Part shown: positions 12,101-23,449 of the stretch, one piece after another
Position numbering within the stretch: the stretch's first letter is position 1
Layout: every line of letters starts with the position of its first letter
Assembly (NCBI GenBank): GCA_023375785.1
Contig: SZWC01004894.1
Location: 24,078-88,077, forward strand
Source of the DNA: Penium margaritaceum
Taxonomy: Eukaryota > Streptophyta > Zygnematophyceae > Desmidiales > Peniaceae
DNA length: 64,000 nucleotides
Direction: 5' to 3'
Translations under genes and position numbers: made by a program
Notes under the pieces: generated by a model
Seen by the model: the letters and a program-made list of their open reading frames with translations, nothing else
Databases searched by the model: none
Told to the model about the DNA's origin: nothing

Positions 12101-12950
12101 TTATGCCAGGCCTCCACGTTTGTACACACTTAGTACAAATGGAAAATGGTCTGAGTAGAACGTTTCCTGTGGGTGGACTGTCATGTGCACACCATGTACA
12201 TTCGTCCACACATGGTCAATGATGGAGCTACTCTCGTGAGTTGGACAAGTGATCAACATCTGAAAACCCCTGTTTTTCAGAAACAGGAGACTCTCTGGTA
12301 TCGTAATCTCCGCGAGAATGTTGAATTCACCTACAAGGACAAGTAGGAATGAACATGAGGCGAAGTTGCGGACAAATTCCAATAGTGGTTGATTTGCCGA
12401 AGAAGGAGAGCGATAAATTGCACAGAAAATTACAGGCATTGTTGGGAAGATCCATTCATATAATGACATAGCATCAAATCCTACTCCACTATGTTCATTC
12501 ATAGCTCCATTGTACGTAGTTGCAACAAGTATTCCTCCAACCTCACTAGAAGAGTAATGTGCAGCCTTTCCATGTACACTGTCACGGCGATGAGCATGGC
12601 TGTTGTGATGATGTGTTTTATTGAGAATGATGGTGTTTGCGTGCAGAATTTCATGACGGTGGAGGACATTGTGCCCATGCTTTCTAAGACTTCGAATTTT
12701 GTGGTAGTACACGGAGAAAGATGGTGGAGTACACATTGATTTTAGGTGCTGCAAACACGGAGAGTGCACTCTTCTTCGCAACCGCTCCATTTCTGAAACA
12801 ACCTTAGAAGACACATTGATGTTGTCACTGTTGTACTATGTAATATGGATGGATTGTGCGTCAGAAAACCTGCTCAGTGCAACATAGTACATGTGCTCTG
12901 GTGCAAAGGAAGACAAGTTGACCAATGCATCCTCTCTGAAAGTGCATCAT
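12101..12950 (-). pseudogene. Helentron AP-type endonuclease domain, joined to helicase C-terminus
   Basis: The minus strand reads the last helicase motif (YYVALSRF, near 12890) and then, after one in-frame TAG, a domain of the exonuclease-endonuclease-phosphatase fold. The visible motifs are YYHKIRSLRKH (the N-terminal N-I-R-S-L block, with K in place of N), ILNKTHH (the E-T block, altered), VGEFNIL (GDFN, with E for D), IIDHVWTN (the D-H-V block) and FYSDHFPF (the catalytic S-D-H). The order and spacing match the AP endonuclease found in Helentrons and LINEs. Changes at the first three motifs suggest that the catalytic site is compromised. Position next to Rep/helicase and absence of a LINE reverse transcriptase favour the Helentron origin. 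Confidence 0.72.
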
Positions 12951-14055
12951 AGTGCTTTGTGGATGGTAATTGCATTTGCATGGGCAAGTGGAAACTGCCT
13001 TCGCGACACTTCAAAACCGTCATTGTCCTTGACATGGAAGGTTTTTTTGACCCATTTGATGGGTGTCCAATTGGCATTGACACCCTCATCCGCTCTAAGT
13101 TGTGCATACTTCAATCGTTGCTTCTGTCCAACGACATCGTTTGGGAACTCCACCCAGAATGTGAGCACCTCATTTCTAACAAGGCTGGCATGACAAAGGA
13201 GGCCCATCGCCCCGTTTAGTAAGCCATCACTCGTGTCCATTTTCAAAAGAACTTGAACACGACACCCTATGTACAAACAAAGAGTCTTACATAGATTGGC
13301 TGTATATCGTCTGTCATCACCTGCTTCATCCAACTACTTGTGACCATGACGCCCATCGCCATGGCTGATACACGCATCCCATGCTTGGATAACAAACTTG
13401 GCACTGTGTGCTCTGTCGTACAACATCTTGTTGTGTGCGTTGACCTTGTCGTTTGTTGTGAAAAGGTGCAACATGTTGGTCATGTCCACTTTCTTCTGTT
13501 GATCAATAAGCAGAGCTTGGAAAATGTCATGATCTACCACCGTGCACCTGTTTTCACGGAGACGGTTCAAAGTATTTGTAAAAAAGTGATCATTCTTTTG
13601 CATGACAGTCTGCAACTCGTACAGTGACACACTAGCCCATGGGAAGAATGTCGGCATAAATGCTTCTTCCTCTGCACTCAGTGTGGCATCAAAAGGTTCA
13701 AACGGATACCCATCCAGTACTGGTTTCAGTTGAAATAGGTCACCCACAAAGATGATTTGTACACCACCAAATGGCAGATCTATCCCTTTCACTTCTCTCA
13801 TTCTGCGATCCAGGAAATGCATAATCTGACGACCAACCATCGACACTTCATCCATAATAATGAACTGTATACGACCTAGCTCACATGCCAACACATGTTG
13901 AGATTCAGAGGATAGAGGTATGTAAGCCCCTTTTCGAGTGCTCATTTTCATCGAATGATGAATGGTGAACCCATTCACATTGAACGCAGCACCTCCAGTT
14001 GGCTCAAGCTTCAACACCTTGAGCAACGTGTGGTCTGCGTTTGGAGCAGCATTAT
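12850..14055 (-). pseudogene. Pif1-type helicase of the Helentron, motifs Ia to VI
   Basis: This is a superfamily-1 5'-3' DNA helicase that unwinds DNA during rolling-circle transposition. It begins at the Gypsy-1 target duplication (14051-14055). Motifs on the minus strand are LEPTGGAAFNVNGFTIHHS (Ia, near 14010), IIMDEVSMVG (II, near 13860), FVGDLFQLKPV (III, near 13740), LRENR (near 13550), DGLLNGAMG (near 13220), FPLAHANAITIHKA (V, near 12965) and YYVALSRF (VI, near 12890). One TAG separates two otherwise in-frame blocks at 13334-13336, and a frameshift lies near 12950-12960. Motif I is on the other side of Gypsy-1 at 20506-20545. Confidence 0.88.
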
Positions 14056-14826
14056 TGTGAGAGTGGGTGCTCTCTGGAGATTCAGCCCTTGTGTGTGGAG
14101 AGCACAGTCGCAGCGGAAAGATAGACTTCAAGATGTCTGGAAGCTAGAGCTGGAAAATACAGGTGAATTACAATGAACAATGTACAGGGTATTTATACTC
14201 TCTGGCCGGCTACTCCAGCCCCAGCCTACTGGTCTCCTAGCTTGTTGTAGCAAGCTACTTGCTCCTGAACCCATTGCTCTGCTTGCACCTGAACGTGGTG
14301 CTCTACTTGCACCTAAAGCCTAGTGCGAGAAGCCCCCGGCCGTCGATCGTCCAGATCGACGGTCCCTTCTGCCTCTCGGCGAGCCGCCCCGTTGGTCGCG
14401 TATGTCTCGCGGCGGTGGGTGCGGCCGGCGTGTTGCGCATGCCACCGGAGAACTGCGACCGTCGCACGGTCGCAGTCACCGGTTTTACTGTCGCCGTTGA
14501 CCGCCGTAGTTGTCGGGGCCGTCCGTCGAAACAACCCCTCGGCGGGTAGCGTCGTAGTTACGCTACTCGCCGAGAGGGTGAAAGCCACCCTCACGTGGCG
14601 TGATCGGAACGCTGCCGCGAAGTGACGAGCGAAACACGCCCCTGGCGTGTGGAGCACGCCATGCTCCATCGCTCGCTTGCTCCTCCTCCTTGCTTCGCAC
14701 AGCCGCGGTCGAGCGGAGGTGAGCTCGATCGCGAGCCAAATTTTCGAAAAACGGAAAATGGATTAGATGCCCCCAAATCCCGGGTGAGACCCCGAGTATG
14801 CCAGAAAAAAGGGGCTCCTCGTTACA
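14056..14826 (-). repeat. Gypsy-1 3' LTR
   Basis: This 771-bp direct repeat is flanked outside by the target duplication ATTAT and inside by the purine tract, which makes it the 3' LTR of a minus-strand element. Some apparent reading frames at the start of the adjacent helicase segment actually begin inside this LTR. Confidence 0.95.
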
Positions 14827-14828
14827 TT

Positions 14829-14843
14829 CACCCCCCCTCCCCC
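14829..14843 (-). other. Gypsy-1 polypurine tract
   Basis: The plus strand has a C-rich run directly inside the 3' LTR, which is a G-rich polypurine tract on the coding strand. It is the plus-strand DNA primer in this family. Confidence 0.85.
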
Positions 14844-14849
14844 CGTCGG

Positions 14850-17800
14850 AGGCGCGACGTCCCGGCGCGCATGAGGTACTCCTGGAGAACAGTGTTGGTA
14901 CCCCCAACGTGGAAGTTGGCCTCTGGCTCCCAAGAGTTGTGCTCCGCCGGGTACCCCTTCCACTGCACCAGAAACTCACGCCGTCGTCCCCTCTGGCGAT
15001 CCACCAGGATCTTCTCCACCTCAAACTCCTCACTGCCTTCAACCTGGACAGTAGGAGGTGGAGCTGTCCCGCGACCCTAGAAGAAGGTCTTGGGGTTGCA
15101 GTAGGCACGAAGCAGGGAGATGTGGAACACCGGATGGATGGTGTAGTGAGCTGGCAGCTCCAGCTTGTATGAGACGGCCGACCGCTTCTCCAGAATGCGG
15201 AACGGACCCACCCATCGCGGTTTCAGCTTTGGACTCCCAACTCCCATCAGCTGCAAATTAGCAAAGTTCAGCATCACCTGATCTCCCACTTGGAACTCCT
15301 CCGCAGAGCGATGCTTATCAGCTTGCCGCTTCTGCTGCTTCTGTGCCTTCCACAGCCGTTGCCACACCACGTCCCAAGTGGTGGAAAACCCTTCAGCAAT
15401 CTGCTGCACAACCGGAAGAGATGTTGCCGTAGCAAGGGCGGTTGGGCTCAGTGGCTGGTGGCCATAGACCACCTCAAACGGTGACTTTTATGTTGATGCT
15501 GACACCGCTGAGTTGTAGGCAAACTCTGCTACTCCGAGCTTCTCCTCCCAACCCTCTCCATTCGGTGGGACCATGCTTCGCAGCAGTTGCTCCAATGTCT
15601 GGTTTGTGCGCTCTGTCTGCCCATCACTCTGTGGGTGATATGCCGTGTTCAGCTGCACTCGTGTGCCCAGCTTCTCCATGAGATCTCTCCAGAATCGCAA
15701 GGTGAAGCGTGGATCGCGATCTGAGACCACCGACTGCGGCACTCCATGCAGCTTGATGACATGACTGAGGAGGAGTTGAGCTGTCCCGGCAGCTGTGATG
15801 CACTCAGGACATGCGATGAAATGTGCCATCTTGGAAAACCGATCCACCACCACCAAAACCGTGTTGTTGCCTTGCTGTGTCACAGGCAACTCGCCAATGA
15901 AGTCAAGCGAGATGTCTGTCCATGGCCTCTCTAGTACAGGTAATGGTTGCAGCTCCCCTGGTGGCTTGGTCCTTCGCGTCTTGATGCATTGGCACACATC
16001 GCAACTGCTCACAAACCTCTTGCAATCAGTCGCCATTGACGACCACCGGTATTGACGTACCAAGGCTTTGAGCGTCTTGTCGAAGCCAAAGTGACCCGAG
16101 TAGTGGGTGTCATGCGCCTCCTCCAGCAACAACTGCTTCAATGGCGCATAATCCGGCACGACAATCCTCCGCTCCTGACCCCTTTGCCAATACACTCCAT
16201 CCCACGTGGCGTCTTTCAGCGCACCACCCGTGAACTCACTGTCCATGCCATAGCCGTGCTTCACTAGCCTATGCATGACTGGAGATCCCATCAGCACTGA
16301 GATGGCATTGAGGCTCAAATCCGGCCTCCGCGACAGAGGATCTGCCGGGTTCACCTTCCCAGGCTTGTACTGGATCTCGTAGTCAAAACTCCCTTCCAAG
16401 AACTCCATCCAGCGAGTTTGCCGGCGACTGAGATTCGGCTGCGTCTTCAGGTACTTCAGTGCGTAATGATCCGTGAAGACCACGCAGCACCGCAACTCGA
16501 GGTAGCACCTCCAGTCCTTGAACGCATGGATCACCGCCAGCATCTCCTTCTCATGGATTGCATAGTTTAGCTCTGCCCCTCGCAACTTGCGAGACGCATA
16601 TGCAATCGGCTGCGGCCCCTTTCCGTGATCCTGTATGAGCACCGCCCCAATGGCATAGTCGCTTGCGTTCGTCGCCATGACGTACTCCTTGGATGAATCC
16701 AGATGCACCAGAACCGGAGCGTCACACATTGCAGCCTTGAGTTCCTCGAAGCTCTTCTGCTCCTGATCGCCCCATTCCCACTGGTGATCCTTCCTCAGTA
16801 GCTGAGTCAGTGGTGCACTCTTTTTTGCGTACCCTCGGATGAATTTCCGGTAGTAGTTGACAAACCCCAGGAACACCTGGATGTCACGCACGCACTTTGG
16901 TGTCGGCTACTACTTCACTGCTTCCACCTTTTTTGGGTCTATGCGGAGACCCTTGCCGCTCACGATGTGCCCAAGGAACTCCACCTCCCTTTTCTCGAAC
17001 TCACACCTGGAGAGCTTTGAAAAGAAATTCTCTCTCCGAAGAATTTCCAACACCTGCCAAAGATGTTGCTGATGCTCTTCCAGAGTTCGGGAGTAGGTGA
17101 GGATGTCGTCGAGGAACACCACCACGAACTGGTCCAAGTGAGGGTGGAAGATCCTGTTCATGAGGCTCATGAACGTTGCAGGAACGTTGGTCAACCCAAA
17201 CGGCATCACGAGGTACTCGAAATGGCCGTACCGCGTCCAAAATGCCGTCTTCTCCACATCCTGATCCGCAATCGGGATCTGATGGTACCCTAAGCGCAAG
17301 TAAATCTTGCTGAAGAACTGCGCTCCCCTCAGCTGGTCAAACAGCTCCTCGACCCTTGGCAGTGGGTACCGGTTCTTGATCGTTACGTTGTTCAGTGCAC
17401 GATAGTCCACGCACATCCGCAGCTCCCCTGTCTTTTTCTTCACAAAGAGGACCGGTGCAGCATAAGGTGACACCGACGGTCTGATGAACCCTTGCTCCAT
17501 CAGCTCCTCCAACTGCTTCTTCAGCTCACCCAGCTCGTTATCGCTCATGCGATAAGCAGCCCGCACCGTTGGAGTTTCTCTAGGAACAAGCTCAATTTTG
17601 TGGTCGATGTCCCGCTTCGGTGGTAAACCTTTTGGCAGCTCAGCAGGAAACACGTCACTGTAGCTGTCCAACACTCCCTTGATGCCTTCCGACAACTCTG
17701 CTAGTGGTGCTTTCTGCTGCTCTTCCTCTAATTGCTTTGTCTCCGCTACCAGCACTTCCACCTCTATAGCTGCTGCCTTTTGTCTCACCCACACAAGGTA

Positions 17801-18500
17801 CATTTGATCCCCCTTGCGCTGACAGTGCTTCAGCTGCACGTAACTCAACTGCGGTACCTTGCCCGCCTTGGAGTCCTTCTCCTCTGCCCACAACGGCAAA
17901 ACGATTTGCTCTCCGTATTTCTTCACTTTCACCTGGCTGCGCACCCAATCCACAGTAGGATTCCACCGGTGCAGCCAATCACGCCCCAAAATGGCGTCGT
18001 AAGTGTCCATCGGGCACGTGCGAAAGTTCACCTCGCACGACAGCTTGCCCAGACGGACCCTCAGAGGCTTCAGAGGCAGTCCGCACTCCAGCTCCCCTTG
18101 CACCAACTTGGCCGTAGTTGGCGTCCCAGGTAGCCGTGCAAGTCCCAACCTCTTCGCAAGCTCGTCGCTGAAGAATGAGTGCGACGTGCCGTAATCAAGT
18201 AACGCTTTAACCTGCCGGCGAGTCTGGCGCCCCTCGCCGTCCGTAGAACCAGCCGATAATATTTCGGCTTTCAGGAGGATCCCCGGAACGCTCCCGCTTC
18301 CTTCGCTCCGCAGCAATACACTCGGCAGCTCCCTAGTTATCGAAGGACTTTTGGGGCTGGTGTTCGATGATGCGGACGAAGCTTCTCTAGTACTTGGCCG
18401 TCCGCCACTCACTGCTGGTTGCCGTTTCCCTGCTGCTTCTTCTTGCAGTCCTTCTTGTGGTGCCCAAGCTTCCCACAGATCCAACAGTTCCCACCACGCG
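14850..18500 (-). pseudogene. Gypsy-1 pol: protease, RT, RNase H, integrase, chromodomain
   Basis: On the minus strand: an aspartic-protease segment near 18200 ([11 protein letters not shown], a variant of the D-[ST]-G-A motif); reverse transcriptase near 17500-16990 ([36 protein letters not shown] near 17115); RNase H near 16750-16420; the integrase zinc region near 16110-15990 (H..H..C..C); the integrase core near 15940-15600 (TDISLDFIGELP, HPQSDGQTERTNQ); a C-terminal region (FHISLLRAY); and a chromodomain near 15020-14900 (VEKILVDRQRGRR, FLVQWKGYP, NSWEPEANF). The terminal chromodomain, which in this clade targets marked heterochromatin, places it among the chromoviruses. It is close to whole but broken. 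Confidence 0.93.
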
Positions 18501-19251
18501 GCTTGCTCTGCTGCTGGCCTCCTTGCACTGCGTCGATCTCCATGGGGTCGGCTTGTTGGTGCTGTGCTCGACGCTGAAAATTCTCCTGCTTTTCACGGAA
18601 ACCCCATCGATGGTAGCGTAGCGTGTGAACCTGCTCAGCAGTGGCCACCATCGCCTGGAACTCCGTGATTCCACTGAGTGCCAGCGTGTGCTGAATTTCT
18701 GCCTTCAAGCCGTCATGGTACTTGTCTGCCATCTCCGGCTCGCTCATGTCGTCAATCTCCGAGCACAACGCCAAGAAATGGTGTGTGTACTCCTGCACCG
18801 AGCCGATCTGCTTCAACTGCTTCAGTTTGTTGCGTGCCACCATGGAGGCATTCACGAGATCGAACCAATCTCTGATGGCTTGCTCGAACTGTTCCCATGT
18901 CGTCGGCACGCGAGCTTCAGCTTGCACCGTGCCTGGCTGCCACAAGACGGCATGTTGCACAGCTGCGTTCCCACCTCCACCTCGAGTGGCCAGCAGATTC
19001 AGCTGCCTCCACCACTCCAATGCTGCTCCGCGTAGCAGTGTCACCGCGAATGACACACGCACAGCATCGTCCTCTGGAGGGTGACCCAGAGCCCCAAAGT
19101 AGCTGTTCATTGGGAACAACCAGGTCCGTACGCTCGCACCCTTGACTGAGGGATTGAACGCTACCGGAGCCTTTGGCTTTGGTCTCGGCGGACTCCTTGA
19201 CCGGGCCGCCCCAACCTGCCCAGCGTTAGTCCCGTCTCGTAGGTCAGCCAT
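18409..19251 (-). pseudogene. Gypsy-1 gag with zinc knuckle
   Basis: A 280-residue Gag reads on the minus strand. It has a retrotrans-gag capsid-like helical region (WLFPMNSYF, ALEWWRQLN, ARNKLKQLKQ, YTHHFLALCSEI) followed by a CCHC knuckle ([14 protein letters not shown]) near the C-terminus. Capsid-like Gag assembles the particle, and the knuckle binds RNA. It overlaps the start of the pol region by a few tens of bases in another frame, as is common where the family uses frameshifting or reinitiation. Confidence 0.9.
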
Positions 19252-19672
19252 CTGCCGATTGAGCCGCTATTTCTCCAGCTTGAGGGCTCCCAGCTGCTCT
19301 ACGATCTGCTGCAGGGCCTGCTCCATGGCTCTGGATGACTTTTAGCCACTGGAGATCCTTCGAAAAAATTTGGCAGCGTTTCGGTAGCAATCGAAAAATT
19401 TTCCGGCAGCAATTCGGCAGTCCGAGACAAAAATCTGACGTCTTCGAAGTGCGTGGGAGTCACCCGTCGTCTCCCGCGCGCGCACGGTAGGCCGTGTGGA
19501 CGCTCTGGGAATTTAGAAAAAAAATTCCAGAGGTTGGCTCGTGCGTTGGCTTCGAAGTCTAGTCCAGCAATCTCCCTCTCGATCAGCCTCGACGTTGTCC
19601 GGCGTAGTCCGTGCCTTCGCTCCTCGAAGTTGGCTGAGCTCCGGCAGCGCTTCCGCCCAACGCGTGGCTCTG

Positions 19673-19684
19673 GCTCTGATACCA
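19673..19684 (-). other. Gypsy-1 primer-binding site
   Basis: The minus strand reads TGGTATCAGAGC, complementary to the initiator tRNA-Met 3' end, two bases inside the 5' LTR. Confidence 0.9.
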
Positions 19685-19686
19685 GA

Positions 19687-20457
19687 TGTGAGAGTGGGTG
19701 CTCTCTGGAGATTTAGCCTTTGTGTGTGGAGAGCACAGTCGCAGCGGAAAGATAGACTTGGAGATGTCTGGAAGCCAGAGCTGGAAAATACAGGTTAATT
19801 ACAATGAACAATGTACAGGGTATTTATACTCTCTGGACGGCTATTCTAGCCCCAGCCTACTGGTCTCCTAGCTTGCTGTAGCAAGCTACTTGCTCCTGAA
19901 TCCAGTGCTCTGCTTGCACCTGAACCTGGTGCTCTACTTGCACCTAAAGTCTAGTGCGAGAAGCCTTCGGCCGTCGATCGTCCAGATCGATGGCCCCTTC
20001 TGCCTCTCGGCGAGCCGCCCCGTTGGTCGCGTATGTCTCGCGGCGGTGGGTGCGGTCGCCGTGTTGCGCACGCCACTGGAGAACTGCGACCGTCACACGG
20101 TCGCAGTCACCGGTTTTACTGTCGCCGTTGACCGCCGTAGTTGCCGGGGCCGTCCGTCGAAACAACCCCTCGGCGGGTAGCGTCGCAGTTACGCTACTCG
20201 CCGAGAGGGTGAAAGCCACCCTCGCGTGGCGTGATCAGAACGCTGCCGCGAAGCGACGAGCGAAACACGCCCCTGGCGTGTGGAGCACGCCATGCTCCAT
20301 CGCTCGCTCGCTCCTCCTCCTCGCTCCGCACAGCCGCGGTCGAGCGGAGGCGAGCTCGATCGCGAGCCAAATTTTTTAAAAACGGAAAATGGCTCAGATG
20401 CCCCCAAATCCCGGGTGAGACCCCGAGTATGCCAGAAAAAAGGGGCTCCTCGTTACA
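19687..20457 (-). repeat. Gypsy-1 5' LTR
   Basis: This is the 771-bp partner of 14056-14826. The primer-binding site lies two bases inside it at 19673-19684, and the target duplication ATTAT follows at 20458-20462. Confidence 0.95.
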
Positions 20458-20690
20458 ATTATAGAAGCGTAACAGAGGCTCATACAATGCATGCACCACC
20501 GTTGACTTCCCTACACCAGCGCCTCCTGAAAGGAACAGTTGAACAACTTCTTTTCTAGAACGTACAATGTGCATGATGTCATCCACAACAGCACGCTGCT
20601 CAGAGTTTAGTTTGGAATTCATAAGAAAAAAATCTTTGTCACTTTTTGCCTTGTCTACAAACATGTGACGACCAACGTGCTAAAAGTTGG
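20458..20690 (-). pseudogene. Helentron helicase motif I (Walker A) fragment
   Basis: The minus strand encodes LNSEQRAVVDDIMHIV followed by QLFLSGGAGVGKSTVVHALY. This is the Q-motif-like lead-in and Walker A of a Pif1-type helicase, with the phosphate-binding Lys at 20506-20508. The coding sequence stops at the Gypsy-1 target duplication (20458-20462), and the remaining helicase motifs resume at 14055. The separation of motif I from motifs II-VI is therefore explained by insertion. Confidence 0.9.
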
Positions 20691-22380
20691 CGCCACTTTC
20701 ATGTTCCTTAAAAACAGTGCCTTCTCTGTCATCTTCCATTTCATTGTGGCACGACCTGAGAGAACTCTCAAAATCACCCAAAATTGTTTCCCACTTTGAA
20801 GACTTTGGAGAATACTCCTCAATCTTCTGTGAGATTATCACTTTGTTTGCCAAAAATGAAGACGTTACAAACTGTACAGTGAGGTCTTCCTCCTTCCAGA
20901 AAGGAACAAAGAGGAAAACCTTTTTGCGTTTGTACTCGTAGTCATCCCTGTCAGACCGGTAACTTACAAATCGTACAATCTTTGGGACCTTTCGTACGTG
21001 ATACATCACCATTGAGTCAAACAACAAATCACCGTTGTGTACTACCGATGTGTCATCCAAGGGCCCCTCCTTTACAAGACAGTCCACGTCCACATCATCA
21101 CCAAACTCCTCTTCCTTCTCGTTTTCCGCACAGTCATCAGTCATGTGCTTTGCCTTCTTCCGGTACGTATACTTTGACAACAAGTCTGCCAAGAATTCGT
21201 TCTCAAGCTCGATTGGCCGTCTCTCGTACTGGGAGATAGCAACATACGGAATGAACACATCCTTAGAAGATGGGTCCAATTTTTCAAGTTCCGCTTTAGG
21301 CTTCACAAGTAGTCGTTTCTCACGGGGGCTTGTGTTTATGAACACAAAGGACCGACTTGAGAACCTCGATGGCAATCCAGTCATTAAGGTCACAGCCTCT
21401 TGGGCACTGACCTCTTGATCATGAATGAGAGAATTACCAACTTTATATATCACAGTCCGAATGTTCTGTGAGCACTCCTCTTTTTTCAAAACGCCCATTA
21501 CAGATTTGAGCGTGCGGCTCATGATCCTGTTTCCTTTACACACGTATGAAACAATGTAACTCGCCACTGCATATGGATTTATGCACATCTGTATGTCCAT
21601 GTTGGCCCGCCAAAGCCTCAAGATATCAGGGTTGAACGGGTTTACATTCTGATGCATTGGCATCCTTTTGTACAGTAGGGTTGCATTTTTGAGAGATGAG
21701 CATACACATTGAACACATTCAACTTCAGAAAGCTCACACAACTGAAGAAAATCGTCAAATTCAATGTTAGTGGTAATTGTCTTCAGTGCTGCAATCATAT
21801 TTGCATACACTGTTTTGTAATGTTTTCTCTCAGTGGGTAAGGTACTCTCATCAAGAGGAAGAAGAATGACGGACTTGTCAAAAGGTGGCTTTGGAAAGCC
21901 AAACGCACATGTTTTAGAGCCTTTTTGCTTACGACAGTGGTATGTACACTTGTGCACTTGCAGGGACTATAGATCAGGCTGTAACAAGTCAATATTTGTG
22001 GATATACACTTATCCACAAATTCAACAACATCGTCAGGGGACTGGGACTCCAGGTCTGGGGCATCCTTCACCCACAGCAAGACATGAAAGTGGGGACTTC
22101 CACAGTGCTGGAATTCCACAACCCCAAAGTAATCGTCCACATGACCGAGTGGTCCATTTTCTGTGGCGATAACGTTCTTGAAAAGAAAACGACGACGGTG
22201 GTGAAAGTATCATGAAGGTGAAACTGGGTCATCTGCAACGAGCTTCGTCCTCTCTTGAAATTGGAGCGCATCAATTTCACTCGTGAAAATCCCTTTCCTG
22301 CAACTTTGGACAATATGCCCAACAGTTCAGGCCACCGGGTGTCAGCCATGCTCAGAGAGAAAAAAAAGGGTTGGGTTCTG
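20680..22380 (-). pseudogene. Helentron Rep nuclease (HUH, two-tyrosine) domain
   Basis: The Rep nuclease nicks and rejoins DNA ends in rolling-circle transposition. On the minus strand the domain starts near 22370 with FFFSLSMADTRWPELLGIL, the Helitron F-T-x-T-x-N-x-x-W-P-E block. The HUH motif is GSPHFHVLLWV, with the two His codons at 22084-22092. The tyrosine block is NPYAVASYIVSYVCKG (Y at 21556-21558 and 21544-21546, spaced by three residues as in Y2 Rep proteins). The 425-codon frame 21957-20680 then continues with the typical region between Rep and helicase (QEAVTLMTGLP, FVFINTSPREKR). There is an in-frame stop near 21967-21969, and frameshifts near 22360 (a run of eight A) and 22210. 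Confidence 0.9.
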
Positions 22381-23389
22381 TTTTTTCTGCCTAAAAAATG
22401 CAAACAGGTCCTTCTTGTTGTCGTCCCAATACGCGATGGAGACCCGCATCCTTTTGAATTCGTTGAAGATGAGGTTGTTCTCCAACAACCTACTTCTTGC
22501 CTCACTGTTTTGAAGATCGCCCACAGTAATCCTCTTATGGAACAACTGCCTTGCCCAAAGGGAGATGATGTCACAAACGTTCAACGTTTGACAGACATAG
22601 AACTTGAAAAAAATGTTTTCCGGTCTTTGGGCAAATCTATGATCACGATTAAACAATTCCCACTTCACCAATTTCCGGTAAGGAACCAAGCAGTCCGGTT
22701 TTGGACCACTGAAATTGAGGACAATGTTCCTAGATCTTCTCTGTCCACCAAAGATTGATGAAAAATACAACTCCTCCATGTCATTCCGAGAAAGAATGTG
22801 ACATGGGAGTCTTTCCCTCACATGGGGCTGTGATCAGATGTCCTTTAGACATTTTCCTGGAACAAAGGAATCCTAAAGTACATCGTTTGCTCAACCTGAT
22901 CATCTTCAAAATGAGAGAACGCTGCCAAACTTCATCTTGGGATGATGATACATGACACTCATCCGTCTCACGTTGTGCTTCACGGTGCACATGTTCTCCG
23001 AGCTCCGACACATGCTTTCCAACTTGTGCACTTGACATCTGAAACCCCAACCTTGCAAAGAGGGGTGAGTTGTCCATCAACCATTGCAATGCACTAACAA
23101 AAATTCCTGGTCGGACACTGTCGGACCACACACTGCCATAGTACGACATCTTACGTTTGAGTGCAAGGCATACCGTCTCTGACATGGACAATGATCGCGG
23201 CAACTCAGTAATGACATCAACAACATCCAGAGGGACAGTTGTGACCACTCCTCGTAAACCCTTCTGTCGTCCTTGGTTCAACAAAACAATGTTCATGAAA
23301 TGCACAAAAGGACATACCAAACGTTCCTCCAGAGATGACAGGGATGATAGCTCTGGAGGAACTGTATTCATACTAAAGTTGTCCTTCAC
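22350..23389 (-). pseudogene. Helentron DUF6570-like N-terminal region
   Basis: The minus strand carries a conserved region that in Helitron proteins precedes Rep. It shows IPPELSSLSSLEERLVCPFVH-like text (here VPPELSSLSSLEERL), GLRGVVTTVPLDVVDVI, ELPRSLSMSE and ALQWLMDNSPLF. It is the DUF6570-type block by its spacing of E-E-R-L, G-x-V and L-P-R motifs. The frame then shifts near 22820 and continues as CHILSRNDMEELYFSSIFG, the usual lead to Rep. The function is not known; it is likely structural or DNA-binding. Confidence 0.75.
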
Positions 23390-23449
23390 TCCGAATGGAG
23401 CAGTTCCACCCTGTTTCGAGATGGGAGCACAAACAGAACAAAGTAATTA

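Larger units (their letters stand above)
14056..20457 (-). mobile_element. Gypsy-1, chromovirus (Ty3/gypsy with chromodomain), nearly whole
   Basis: This is a 6402-bp Ty3/gypsy element on the minus strand. Both LTRs are 771 bp (14056-14826 and 19687-20457), start with TGTGAGAG and end with GTTACA on the plus strand, and differ by about 4-5% by eye, so it is relatively young. The target duplication ATTAT (14051-14055 and 20458-20462) is perfect. The primer site is at 19673-19684 and a long purine tract is at 14829-14843 (minus strand). Gag, protease, reverse transcriptase, RNase H, integrase and a C-terminal chromodomain follow in chromovirus order. It inserted into the helicase of the Helentron. 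The coding region looks close to whole, with perhaps three or four breaks, so it is inactive as sequenced. Confidence 0.96.

Noticed and set aside
12101-12814. Endonuclease as part of a LINE
   Set aside because: No LINE reverse transcriptase lies downstream; it directly follows helicase motif VI on the same strand.
14056-14131. N-terminal extension of the helicase frame at 14131
   Set aside because: These codons lie in the Gypsy-1 LTR; helicase sequence begins only at 14055.
20194-20457. C-terminal extension of the Walker A frame
   Set aside because: Beyond the ATTAT duplication this frame is translated Gypsy-1 LTR, not helicase.
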